A stretch of 64,000 nucleotides of DNA from Fibrobacter sp. UBA4375 (GTDB taxonomy: Bacteria > Fibrobacterota > Fibrobacteria > Fibrobacterales > Fibrobacteraceae), in NCBI GenBank assembly GCA_002391195.1, contig DGRZ01000008.1, positions 1-64,000 on the forward strand, written 5' to 3'. Shown one piece after another: positions 35,648-47,054 of this stretch. The stretch's first letter is position 1. Each line of letters starts with the position of its first letter. The translations under genes were made by a program, and so were the position numbers. A model generated the notes under the pieces. The model was not told the DNA's origin. It saw nothing but the letters and a program-made list of their open reading frames with translations, and did no database searches.

Positions 35648-37285
35648 TTAGTAGCAATCGTAGTAACACTCGCCGACACCATATTCTACACATTCGTCAT
35701 ATGAATAAAAGGTGTTGACGTTTTCATCGCGGTAGAAACAATACACCTCGGCAGAGCTGCTCTCATCATCACTGTCCCAGAAATTGAACCTGATGCCCTT
35801 CAGCTTGTCAATCAGTTCCCAGACATCCTTTTGTTCGAAGTCGGGGAATATTCCGCCAAAGGTGGGGTCCTTGAAGATAATCACGCCCTCGCCGTCGTCG
35901 GGGAAGGAGCGGGTTCCGTCAAGGAAGCTTATCAATGTTGCCGTTTCCGTTCCTGCCTTGTTAGTGAACTTGAAGGTGGTCAGGTCACTGCCATCAAACT
36001 TGTAGTACGGAAGGAACGGTTCTGTTCCGTTGACGTTTTCGAAGTACTTGCGAGCATTGACCACGAAGGTCTTTCCCTTGAGTTCTACTTCGTAGGCTCC
36101 ACGGGTGGCTTCTAGTCCCTTGCCTAGATTTTCGATGATGTCCTTTACGTCACTGGTGCTGATGTCTGCGTCAGTACCCTTGCCCACCACGTAGAGGTCG
36201 TAGTCCTGGCTTCCCTTTGTCATGCTTTCGTTAAGGCTGTACTGGAATGCGGCACGGATTTCGGTAAGGGCGCTATCCACCAGGTTCGGGATGTTTTTCC
36301 ATTCCTTTTGCTTGTTGCTGTAAATGGAGGTGAAAGTTCCGTTTGCACCGATAAGGTTCACGATTTTGACAAGGGCAGCCTTTTGCTTGGCGGTGGGTTC
36401 TTCTTCGCCCACGGTGAGTCCATCCAGGTTGTTGATCCAGCTGTAGCTACCGTTGTCATCGATTTCCAGATTCATGCTGGTAGCGATGGTAATGGCGGCC
36501 TTTGTGGCGAACAGGCCACCCAGGGCTATGCCGAACTCGCTGTTGTCCATTTCGAGGATTTCTTCACCGTCACTGAGCTGCAGCGCGTAGTCGCCTTGAG
36601 CCACAATGTATTGCATGTATGTTATGGCGGAATCCACCGTGGGGGCGACTTCCTTTTCAAGGGCTTCCTGGGCGGTCTTGGTAAAGCTCTTGTTCTTGGA
36701 AAGGGCGGTTACCATGTCTGTGAAGTCTTTCAGGCTTTCGATGCCGTAGTCGTTGAACCAGAAATCGTAATCGTTGTACAAGTCTTTCAGAGTCTTGTTG
36801 TTGGCCAGGTCCACAATGGAAGCTACTGCGTAACCCAGTTGGGCGTTGCAGTTTTTGGGAGCCTTGTTCAAAACCTTCTTGTAGGCAGACTTGACTTCGG
36901 TACTGAGGGATTTTCCCTTGTCAAAGTCCTTGTCGGCGAATGCCTCAAACAGGTCGATGGCCTTTTCGTTGACCACGTCCAGTGCTTCTAGAACACTCTC
37001 GCCATCTTTTGTGTCGCAGGCGGAACGCATGAGACCATTTACTTCGGTGGATGCTGTGGAACCGGACGATTTGATAGTTTGTTCATCTCCTCCATCTTCG
37101 GTCTTAGTTTCTTCTTTTTCTGTAGAAGCAGAACTTTTGTCCAGGATGTCGTCAACGTCATCCAGGGAGGCGGAGGACGAACTGTCTTGGGTATCCTCGG
37201 GTTCAGAAGAAGAATGGCTGTCTGAAGAACAGGCTGAAAGGGTTGTGATTGCAAGCGATATTCCGAGAATCCAGAAAAATCTCAT
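35648..37285 (-). CDS. Large predicted lipoprotein, 545 aa
   Basis: The signal peptide MRFFWILGISLAITTLSAC ends in a lipobox (Cys19). It is followed by a Ser/Asp/Glu-rich linker (about residues 20-65) with the SSSS tracts common in Fibrobacter. The remainder is mostly helical (about residues 75-400), then a beta-rich C-terminal part. Four Cys near the end (YCFY, ECVEYGVGECYYDCY) suggest disulfides. I do not recognise the family. The start is set by GGAGGT; an upstream ATG at 37297 is less likely. The end lies three bases before the next gene on the same strand, so the two are probably cotranscribed. Confidence 0.78.
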   Translation of the reverse strand: MRFFWILGISLAITTLSACSSDSHSSSEPEDTQDSSSSASLDDVDDILDKSSASTEKEETKTEDGGDEQTIKSSGSTASTEVNGLMRSACDTKDGESVLEALDVVNEKAIDLFEAFADKDFDKGKSLSTEVKSAYKKVLNKAPKNCNAQLGYAVASIVDLANNKTLKDLYNDYDFWFNDYGIESLKDFTDMVTALSKNKSFTKTAQEALEKEVAPTVDSAITYMQYIVAQGDYALQLSDGEEILEMDNSEFGIALGGLFATKAAITIATSMNLEIDDNGSYSWINNLDGLTVGEEEPTAKQKAALVKIVNLIGANGTFTSIYSNKQKEWKNIPNLVDSALTEIRAAFQYSLNESMTKGSQDYDLYVVGKGTDADISTSDVKDIIENLGKGLEATRGAYEVELKGKTFVVNARKYFENVNGTEPFLPYYKFDGSDLTTFKFTNKAGTETATLISFLDGTRSFPDDGEGVIIFKDPTFGGIFPDFEQKDVWELIDKLKGIRFNFWDSDDESSSAEVYCFYRDENVNTFYSYDECVEYGVGECYYDCY

Positions 37286-37324
37286 GAGAACCTCCATTAT
37301 TTTGTTAAAAGAATATAATAAAAA

Positions 37325-37365
37325 TTGAGAAAAAAGAAAGGTCCCGGCAGCTTTGTCGGGACCTT
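37325..37365 (-). terminator. Terminator of the sigma/anti-sigma/Spy-like operon
   Basis: AAGGTCCCGRCA arms (37338-37349 and 37354-37365) with loop GCTT. On the reverse strand it is followed by TTTCTTTTTTCTC. It separates the operon ending at 37403 from the lipoprotein gene starting at 37285. Confidence 0.9.
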
Positions 37366-37402
37366 GTTGTGTATCAAGGAATTTTGTGCAATTTAAGGGG
37401 CC

Positions 37403-38002
37403 TCATGGGGCGGGGTATCCCGTTCGGGGGGAGGTGTAGGCCCGCTTTCCCGGGGGCCCCGCTTGCCATGATGGCCTTTTTTTAAACTTTTCGAAGCTCT
37501 CTTTCAAGACCTGGTGGAACTTTTCTTGCTGTTCCTTGGTGAGAATCTTGTTGATGCTCTTGACGCCTTCGATGCGGTTGTCCAGCAGGGCTTTTTGGGC
37601 GTCGAGGATTTTGACCTTGGCCTCTTCGATTTTAGCTTCGTCGCCACTTTCCAGTGCCTCTTTCAGTTCTTTTTCGGCAGACATCTTTTGCCCATGGAGT
37701 TCCTTGAAGGCCTTGCCGGTTTCTTCGCGGTGCTTTTCCAGGGCGGTCTTTTGCTCTGGAGTCACCTGCAGCAGGGAATCGAACATGGCCGGGTGGGGCC
37801 AGTTTTTCTGGAAACCCTTGCCTTCGTGGCCTTTCTTGAAATAGCCTTCGTGTGGCGCTGCCGCCACTTTTTCGGGAGTGTCCATACGGTCGCAAGAATG
37901 CTTGTGGCAACAGTGCACACTGCAGCATGTGCCGAGGAAGAACCCTACGGCGCAGGCAAGCACGATGAGGCTTGCCACGAATATTTTAACGGAGTTTTTC
38001 AT
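37403..38002 (-). CDS. Spy/CpxP/CnrX-like periplasmic sensor with Cys/His cluster
   Basis: The protein has 199 aa. One N-terminal membrane segment (about residues 5-24) leads directly into a cluster C26 C27 H30 C31 C32 H33 H35 C37, a likely metal-binding site. A helical domain follows with LLQVTPEQKTALEKHREETG and repeats of the LTxxQ type (ILTKEQQEKFHQVL), the hallmark of the Spy/CpxP/ZraP/CnrX group of periplasmic chaperone-sensors. A basic, Pro-rich tail ends the protein. It overlaps the anti-sigma gene by TAATG. In Cupriavidus, CnrX senses Ni/Co and works with an anti-sigma and an ECF sigma, the same gene set as here. Confidence 0.82.
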   Translation of the reverse strand: MKNSVKIFVASLIVLACAVGFFLGTCCSVHCCHKHSCDRMDTPEKVAAAPHEGYFKKGHEGKGFQKNWPHPAMFDSLLQVTPEQKTALEKHREETGKAFKELHGQKMSAEKELKEALESGDEAKIEEAKVKILDAQKALLDNRIEGVKSINKILTKEQQEKFHQVLKESFEKFKKRPSWQAGPPGKRAYTSPRTGYPAP

Positions 38003-38388
38003 TACTTATCCTCCTTTTTTAAGAGATAACTGATGAATTGAAATTCCTCTAAAGATTCCAGGTCGGCATCGCTCTGCCCGAGGTTACCGTACCAGCGGCT
38101 GAGATTGACGGCGCTGTCGGCTTGAGATGCGGCGACGTCGGCTGAAGCCATGTCGGATGCGGCGACCTGGTTCTTGACGGCCGGAGCGGCTTCATTGGCG
38201 TCGATGGACCTGAGGAACAGGCTGAAACCCACCAGCAGGAAACTTGCGGCGATGGGAATGGCGGAAAAGAAGCTGAACTTGAGGGTGCGCTCTTTTTCGG
38301 CCTTGTCGAGCCGTGCGCAGACCTTGTCCCAGGAATCTTCCCTAGGCGTAATCCGTTCCATTTTGGAAAAGTCGATGGAATCACGCAT
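38002..38388 (-). CDS. Putative anti-sigma factor, single membrane segment
   Basis: The protein has 128 aa. A cytosolic N-terminus (about residues 1-40, ERITPREDSWDKVCARLDKA) precedes one membrane helix (about residues 42-63) and a short periplasmic domain. Assignment is by position: it lies between the ECF sigma gene (8-base overlap) and the Spy-like sensor (TAATG overlap). The sequence has no zinc-binding HXXXCXXC motif, so it is not a ZAS-type anti-sigma. It would hold the sigma factor at the membrane and release it on a signal from the sensor. Confidence 0.7.
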   Translation of the reverse strand: MRDSIDFSKMERITPREDSWDKVCARLDKAEKERTLKFSFFSAIPIAASFLLVGFSLFLRSIDANEAAPAVKNQVAASDMASADVAASQADSAVNLSRWYGNLGQSDADLESLEEFQFISYLLKKEDK

Positions 38389-38923
38389 TTTTTTGTTTCC
38401 TTGTCAAAAAGTCCTTTACAAAGTGCCTCGCCCTGCTGAGCCTTGCCTTGATGGTTCCGTCGGGCATGCGGTAAATCTCTGTCAAATCCTTGATGTCTAG
38501 CCCCTCGGCGTCCTTGAGCCAGAGCATGCTCCGGGTTTCGGCGGGCAGCTGGTTTAGCCCAAGGGTTAAAAGTTCTGCATCGAACTCCTGTTCCTTTTCC
38601 TCTGTGCCCAGGGCGCTTTCGACGATAGTGTCCCAGTTTTCTTCTTCCAGTTCGGCGTGCCTACGCTCTGCCCGGAGTTTCATGAGGCAGGCGTTGACGG
38701 TGAGCCTGTAGAGCCAGGTGCCGAGATTGCTCTCGCCACGGAATTTCTGAACGGATCTGGGCACCTGGACAAAGACATCCATCAGTATGTCTTCGGCCTG
38801 GTCCCGGTCCTTGAGCATCCGGAAGGCGAGATTCAGCACATGGCCGCTATGTTCTTGCCAGAGCATGGCAAGAGCTTCGCGGCTGCCGCTTTTCAAGCCG
38901 TTCAGGACACCTCTTTCGTTCAT
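38381..38923 (-). CDS. ECF sigma factor (RpoE-like)
   Basis: The protein has 180 aa from ATG 38923. Region 2 contains MLKDRDQAEDILMDVFVQV and FRGESNLGTWLYRLTVNACLM. Region 4 contains LPAETRSMLWLKDAEGLDIKDLTEIYRMPDGTIKARLSRA. Both belong to sigma-70 family group 4. An upstream TTG would add 17 residues. It is the first gene of a three-gene operon with its probable anti-sigma and sensor; such operons are often autoregulated, but I see no clear autoregulatory promoter in the short spacer to 39017. Confidence 0.92.
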   Translation of the reverse strand: MNERGVLNGLKSGSREALAMLWQEHSGHVLNLAFRMLKDRDQAEDILMDVFVQVPRSVQKFRGESNLGTWLYRLTVNACLMKLRAERRHAELEEENWDTIVESALGTEEKEQEFDAELLTLGLNQLPAETRSMLWLKDAEGLDIKDLTEIYRMPDGTIKARLSRARHFVKDFLTRKQKNA

Positions 38924-39017
38924 TCTGCTATTTGGATGTGCGGGAATGCCCCGAGGTTGCAGGAAAAATCCCAAAAAATACCCCGTTTGTCAAAAATTAT
39001 CTTGTTTTGGGGCTTTT

Positions 39018-42509
<3,492 letters not shown>

Positions 42510-42520
42510 TTAGGCAGGAA

Positions 42521-44617
42521 TTACTTTACCTGGACCTGTAGGGTTTGGGAGTGGTTGATGCTGCGGACGATGTATGTGCCCCTTGCATACCCGGCATTTT
42601 GCAGGGCTTCGGTAACGTTTTCTTTCGCCTGTATGCGGCCCATGTGCTTGCCGGTGACGCTGAACACGTTATAGATGGAATTTGCTTGCGGAACAAAACG
42701 GGTGTTGGAAACGATGGCATTGGGGTTATTGGGGTCGGTAAACATGAGCCAGTCCACATTCAGGTAGGTGCCCGTAATAAGCAGTTTGAGGACATGGGTG
42801 CCTTTTTTCAGTTCCACAGAACCTAACTCCATTTCTTTGTAGACATCGAACCTTTCTTCGTTGGTTTTTAGGCCGGTAATGGATTCGGTAATAGGCTTGT
42901 CGTCAATGAACAGCTGGAGACCTGCGGTTTCAAATGGGGTAGCCACATTTGCCGTGATGTCATATGCAGCAGTGGCAGTCACGTTTACCGTGTATTCTAG
43001 CCATTCGTCCTCTTGGGTGTAGCCTATTGCGTAAGTCTTGCAGTTCTTGGTATTGTCTTCGTCAGAACAGCCAAAACCTACAATGTCCACTTCGTCTTGA
43101 CGGTATGCCTTGCCTTGGTTGTTGCGGTCGGCGTCATAGAAAGACTTGTTGTGACCGCCCTCGTCGTAGTTTTCGGCCTCAATGATTCCCGGAATGTTGG
43201 CGGCAATGCCGTTGTAGGGGGCTTGCGGAATGGCTGTTTTTTCGCTAGTCATGTACCAGTAGTCAAAATCGAAACCAGCCTGCTTGACCATAAAGAACAA
43301 GTCATCGACGCCGACAGCATCGGTTAGTGCGACAGTGGTTTCTTGCCACTTGGAACTTGCCGGGACATTGATGGATGCAAGCAAGGTTCCAGTTTCGGAA
43401 CCTGCATGAACTTCGATCTTGCCGCTGTTACCCCTAGTGCAGACGGTAATGTTGTCTGCTCCGTCACCCATGTCCACAGAACGGACTTTGGTGTAGAATT
43501 TGTCGTTCATGTTGGTGAGGTAAACCGTACCATTTTCGGAGGCGACATGATTGATGATGGTGTAGGGAACGCCGTCTTTATCTTTTTTTGATTTGTCTAC
43601 ATTGATGCCGCCAACCCAAGACTTAGTTTCGGCCTCCACGCGTTCATACGGGTTAAGATTCTTGATAGGCTTTACCACGCCATTGTCGGTGGATTTGATG
43701 GTGGGAATGGAGCCGTCGACATTCCAAGTGAATTCCTCGACGGCGGTAGAGCGGCTGAAGCCATTGCCCCCCACATTCTTTTGGTTGTGGTAAAAGAAGA
43801 AACTACGTCCTTTGAACTCAATAATGCCGGAGTGGTTTGTAAATGCAGTTCCGTTTCCCTGATCCATGATTACGCCTCCCCATTTCCAAGGACCGGTCGG
43901 GGAATTGCTGGTGGAGTAGGAAATTTTCTCGGGTATGCCATGAGAGGCATATATCATGTAATAGGTTCCGTTACGCTTGTGAATCCAGGGGCCTTCGGTG
44001 TATTTTGAAGGCTCGCCCGGAGGAGCAAAACCCGAATTCATATCTGTCTTATGAATTTCTCCATTAAAAGAAATCATGTCTTCATTAAGTTTTGCCCAAT
44101 AAAGGCTCGGATTACCCCAATACAGGTACGCTTGGCCATCGTCATCTATCCATACGGTGGGGTCAATATAATCGCAGTTCGCTGCTGCCAAATGGTTTCC
44201 GTTCAAGGCGTCTTTGAACGGACCTTCGGGTTTGTCTGCTATGGCAACATTGATGGATCGGCAGCCACTCCCGACGGTTACATAGTAATAATATTTGCCG
44301 TTCCGGCGCACAACCTGTGCGGCCCAGTCGTCGTTCTTGTTTGCGCTCCCATGGAAACTTTCGCTAGAAAGTATAAGTGTGCCACGATCAGTCCAGTTTA
44401 CCATATCGGTGGAGCAGGAAACACGCCAGCCGTTCATGGTGAAAAATCCGCCACCTTCGTCGTTGCCAGTATAAACACAGACGGTATCGCCAAACACAAC
44501 CGGGGCGGGGTCCGGGGAATAGTAGGTCTGGAAAATCGGGTTTTCTGCCAGGGCCACCGAGCAGAGCCCAAAGCCCGTAAGTATCGAAACGATTTTTGCT
44601 TTCGTTGCAAAAGACAT
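42521..44617 (-). CDS. Secreted GH43 arabinofuranosidase/xylosidase with CBM6 domains and sorting tail
   Basis: The protein has 698 aa. The signal peptide ends near VALAEN. The five-bladed propeller shows the catalytic Asp in YYSPDPAPVVF, Asp in DYIDPTVWIDDDG and Glu in TEGPWIHKRNG. Two CBM6-like modules follow (about residues 320-460, and 475-610 with IIEAENYDEGGHNKS and DEWLEYTVNV). The C-terminal sorting tail has VFSVTGKHMGRI and GTYIVRSINHS. ATG 44617 is preferred over 44644 because it gives a proper signal peptide. Probably cotranscribed with lacZ downstream. Likely substrate: arabinoxylan or arabinan. Confidence 0.9.
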   Translation of the reverse strand: MSFATKAKIVSILTGFGLCSVALAENPIFQTYYSPDPAPVVFGDTVCVYTGNDEGGGFFTMNGWRVSCSTDMVNWTDRGTLILSSESFHGSANKNDDWAAQVVRRNGKYYYYVTVGSGCRSINVAIADKPEGPFKDALNGNHLAAANCDYIDPTVWIDDDGQAYLYWGNPSLYWAKLNEDMISFNGEIHKTDMNSGFAPPGEPSKYTEGPWIHKRNGTYYMIYASHGIPEKISYSTSNSPTGPWKWGGVIMDQGNGTAFTNHSGIIEFKGRSFFFYHNQKNVGGNGFSRSTAVEEFTWNVDGSIPTIKSTDNGVVKPIKNLNPYERVEAETKSWVGGINVDKSKKDKDGVPYTIINHVASENGTVYLTNMNDKFYTKVRSVDMGDGADNITVCTRGNSGKIEVHAGSETGTLLASINVPASSKWQETTVALTDAVGVDDLFFMVKQAGFDFDYWYMTSEKTAIPQAPYNGIAANIPGIIEAENYDEGGHNKSFYDADRNNQGKAYRQDEVDIVGFGCSDEDNTKNCKTYAIGYTQEDEWLEYTVNVTATAAYDITANVATPFETAGLQLFIDDKPITESITGLKTNEERFDVYKEMELGSVELKKGTHVLKLLITGTYLNVDWLMFTDPNNPNAIVSNTRFVPQANSIYNVFSVTGKHMGRIQAKENVTEALQNAGYARGTYIVRSINHSQTLQVQVK

Positions 44618-44718
44618 AACCACATCCCTTTTTGGCCTTCCCAAAGGCCCCTTTATTAATACCTGTTCAAAAATATTATCAAAAGGGGGTTAAAAACCCT
44701 TTACAATGCAAGTTCCCG

Positions 44719-44734
44719 TGGACAAGTTGTCAAT
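44719..44734. promoter_or_regulatory. 16-bp operator upstream of the GH43-lacZ operon
   Basis: TGGACAAGTTGTCAAT, with the palindromic core GACAA-G-TTGTC (44721-44731). It is identical to the site at 46993. The operator's near edge is 51 bp upstream of the last G of the -10-like box TATTTTTG (reverse strand, 44668-44675). Confidence 0.75.
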
Positions 44735-44737
44735 AGG

Positions 44738-44775
44738 CAAAAGGCGAAATTCCCAAAATTTTGAAGAATTTCGCC
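44738..44775 (-). terminator. Terminator of the beta-helix protein gene
   Basis: GGCGAAATTC and GAATTTCGCC form a 10-bp stem (arms 44743-44752 and 44766-44775), followed by TTTT on the reverse strand. It lies 29 bases after the stop codon; the other strand also has a T run. Confidence 0.75.
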
Positions 44776-44803
44776 AATTTTTGTTGCTAAGGAATAATCA
44801 ACG

Positions 44804-46903
44804 CTATTTCACTTGCACTGTTTTGGAGTAGGCATGCCCTGTGCCGCGGATAATGTAGATTCCCTTTGCATAACCGGCCTGTTTTAGGGTTTCGGCCAAG
44901 TTTAGATCGGCGTTTGTGTTGTAGTCAATGCGACCCAAGAAGCGACCGTTGACATTAAACACCTTGAGGGCGGTGTTTCCATTGGGCATAAAGTTTACGC
45001 TATAGGTGATTTTGCGGATGCTGCTGGGTTCATCTGGTTGTTCCGTGAAATCTGGCAGGGGAATGTAATTGACCCAGTCGCCCATGCCCTTGTAATCGCC
45101 CTGAAGCCCTGCCGCGTCTGCAACAGAGGCAATGAATCCGCCATTGTTGTTTTCGGTGAAGTACCCCGGTGCGTTTTTGCCTACTCCTGACGGAGAATTG
45201 CTGTAGGAATTGTTTTCAACGGCAAAGCCACTAGAACCTTCATCCAAATAGATGGGCAAAACCCAGTAGTCAGCCCATTCAGGCGTTCCGTAATCGTGGA
45301 GGTAGTTTTCCTTGATTTCGCTGCCAGTTCCCTGATTTGAAAGAGTATAGATGGGTCCTGAATCGCAAAGTAAACGGGCTATATGGTGGATGTTGTTCTT
45401 GTTTATCTTGTTGTTTGTCATCGCGGTTTGTTCTTTGGTCCAGCCAAAGCCCACCGAAATGCCGGAATAGTTCGTATAGGAAACTTCATTGTTCTCGATA
45501 ACAATGAAGCGGGGGTAACCTGCTCCAATGCCCACGGCTCCCTGATGTTCGTTAGTGACATGGGTGACCAGGTTGTAGCGGATGGTGTCACGGGTGCTGA
45601 TTTCGTCCTTGTCCGTGGGGTTGTAGGGAATGTGGATTTCCGTTGTGGAATCCTGGGAGAACTTGCCAATCATGATGCCTGCTGCACCCAGTTCGTAGAA
45701 CACGTTTCCTTGAATCAGGTCATCGTTTGTGCCAGAAACAAAGTCTAGCCCTGTGGCCGCCATCTGGGTGAACATGCAGCCGGAAACTAGCAAGTGGTGG
45801 GCATTTTCTACACGGAATCCTGCATCGGGGCGCCAGAGCCAAAATTCGTTGCTGTTTAGCATCCCGCGGTCTGCTACATCCACATTGAACATTCCCGCCT
45901 GCAGGTCTAGGAATCCTTCGTCGCTGGGACGCAGGTAGTTGGAATGTGCAAAGGTGAGGCCTTCAAAACTCATGTAGCCCACCTTGTTTTTGGTGTCTTT
46001 CCCTAGGACGCTAAAGAGGGTATTGATGCGCGGCGCTACCACGGTGGCCTTTTGCATGTCTTCGCCTTCTTCTGCCTTGTAGTAAAGGACTTTTTCCTGT
46101 TCATCCAGGTACCATTCTCCCGGCACGTCCATAAATTCGTAGGCGTTTTCCAGGTAATAGACCTGCTGTTTTGGCGGGTTGCTCATGAATGCCGTGCCCA
46201 GCATGGGGTACTTGCGCCTGAAAAGCCGGGTCCTTTCGGGATCCTGGGGCTCAAATTTTGAAACATAGCCCTGGTTTGTAATCTTGGATGCCCGCAATAT
46301 GTTTTCGGACCAGGCAATCATCAGGTGGATTTCCACCTTGTCCAGATTGCCCCAGTTGGCCTCTCCAATGTCGCTGTTGTTCAGCAAGAAGGCGCTGCCG
46401 GTAGAATCCACCTTGTTCAGGCGGAAAAAGTTGTGGTCCCCGTTGTCCTTGAAGTTTGGCATGCGGGCACGGATGCCTTTCTTGTTGTTCACGTAAATCT
46501 GACGGAAACGGCTATCGACGCCTTCGGCCTTCCAGATGTTCTTGTCCTTGTCGTGGATTTTCCAGCCGGTAATGGGCATGCCGCCGCTAATGAGCGGGTG
46601 TTCCCCTTCGTAGGCCTTGTAGCGCACGTAGTGGCCGTCCTTGCCGCCGTCGCCCTCGTCAAAGGTGACGGTGGAGGGAAGGGCGTAGGTTCCGGCACGG
46701 AGGATCACCTCGATGTCACCGGTCATGGTTCCGTTAATGGCGCGCACCGCCTTTTTTGCTTGCTCGATGGTCCTGAAGGGGGATTCCTCGGTTCCCTTGT
46801 TGGAGTCGCTGCCCTTGGGAGAAACGTAGAATGTGGCCTGTATTGCCGCATGGGCGGCAATGGAAAAAGCTAATGCGCCCAGTAGTGAAATTTTTAAATC
46901 CAT
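44804..46903 (-). CDS. Secreted right-handed parallel beta-helix protein (glycosidase or lyase) with sorting tail
   Basis: The protein has 699 aa. The signal peptide ends near AHAAIQA. The N-terminal YVSPKGSDSNKGTEESPFRT is the usual entry of a large family of parallel beta-helix glycosidases and lyases. A helix domain (about residues 100-600) has many Asn/Gly-rich turns such as IVIENNEVSYTNYSG. The C-terminal sorting tail has VFNVNGRFLGRI and GIYIIRGTGHAYSKTVQVK. The exact CAZy family (GH141-like or similar) cannot be settled by eye. It shares a 16-bp operator with the GH43-lacZ operon, so it is probably induced by the same plant sugar. ATG 46903 gives a proper signal peptide; the longer frame does not. 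Confidence 0.82.
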   Translation of the reverse strand: MDLKISLLGALAFSIAAHAAIQATFYVSPKGSDSNKGTEESPFRTIEQAKKAVRAINGTMTGDIEVILRAGTYALPSTVTFDEGDGGKDGHYVRYKAYEGEHPLISGGMPITGWKIHDKDKNIWKAEGVDSRFRQIYVNNKKGIRARMPNFKDNGDHNFFRLNKVDSTGSAFLLNNSDIGEANWGNLDKVEIHLMIAWSENILRASKITNQGYVSKFEPQDPERTRLFRRKYPMLGTAFMSNPPKQQVYYLENAYEFMDVPGEWYLDEQEKVLYYKAEEGEDMQKATVVAPRINTLFSVLGKDTKNKVGYMSFEGLTFAHSNYLRPSDEGFLDLQAGMFNVDVADRGMLNSNEFWLWRPDAGFRVENAHHLLVSGCMFTQMAATGLDFVSGTNDDLIQGNVFYELGAAGIMIGKFSQDSTTEIHIPYNPTDKDEISTRDTIRYNLVTHVTNEHQGAVGIGAGYPRFIVIENNEVSYTNYSGISVGFGWTKEQTAMTNNKINKNNIHHIARLLCDSGPIYTLSNQGTGSEIKENYLHDYGTPEWADYWVLPIYLDEGSSGFAVENNSYSNSPSGVGKNAPGYFTENNNGGFIASVADAAGLQGDYKGMGDWVNYIPLPDFTEQPDEPSSIRKITYSVNFMPNGNTALKVFNVNGRFLGRIDYNTNADLNLAETLKQAGYAKGIYIIRGTGHAYSKTVQVK

Positions 46904-46940
46904 AACAATCCCATCCAATGACTTTTTATGGTCAACTTGC

Positions 46941-46949
46941 CAAAATATA
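46941..46949 (-). promoter_or_regulatory. -10-like box TATATTTTG of the beta-helix gene
   Basis: On the reverse strand TATATTTTG, 38 bases before the ATG. A weaker copy of the operator, GGCAAGTTGACC, overlaps its downstream side. Confidence 0.5.
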
Positions 46950-46992
46950 CCCCCCGGGGGCATTAAAAACGGTAGTTTTGGATATTTTTTCT

Positions 46993-47008
46993 TGGACAAG
47001 TTGTCAAT
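46993..47008. promoter_or_regulatory. 16-bp operator upstream of the beta-helix gene
   Basis: TGGACAAGTTGTCAAT, identical to the site at 44719. Its near edge is 52 bp from the last G of the -10-like box, against 51 bp at the other copy. The position suggests binding of an activator. Confidence 0.75.
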
Positions 47009-47054
47009 GACTGGCGTTTTTTCGGGAATTCCGCCAGTTTTCTATTTTTGTGGC

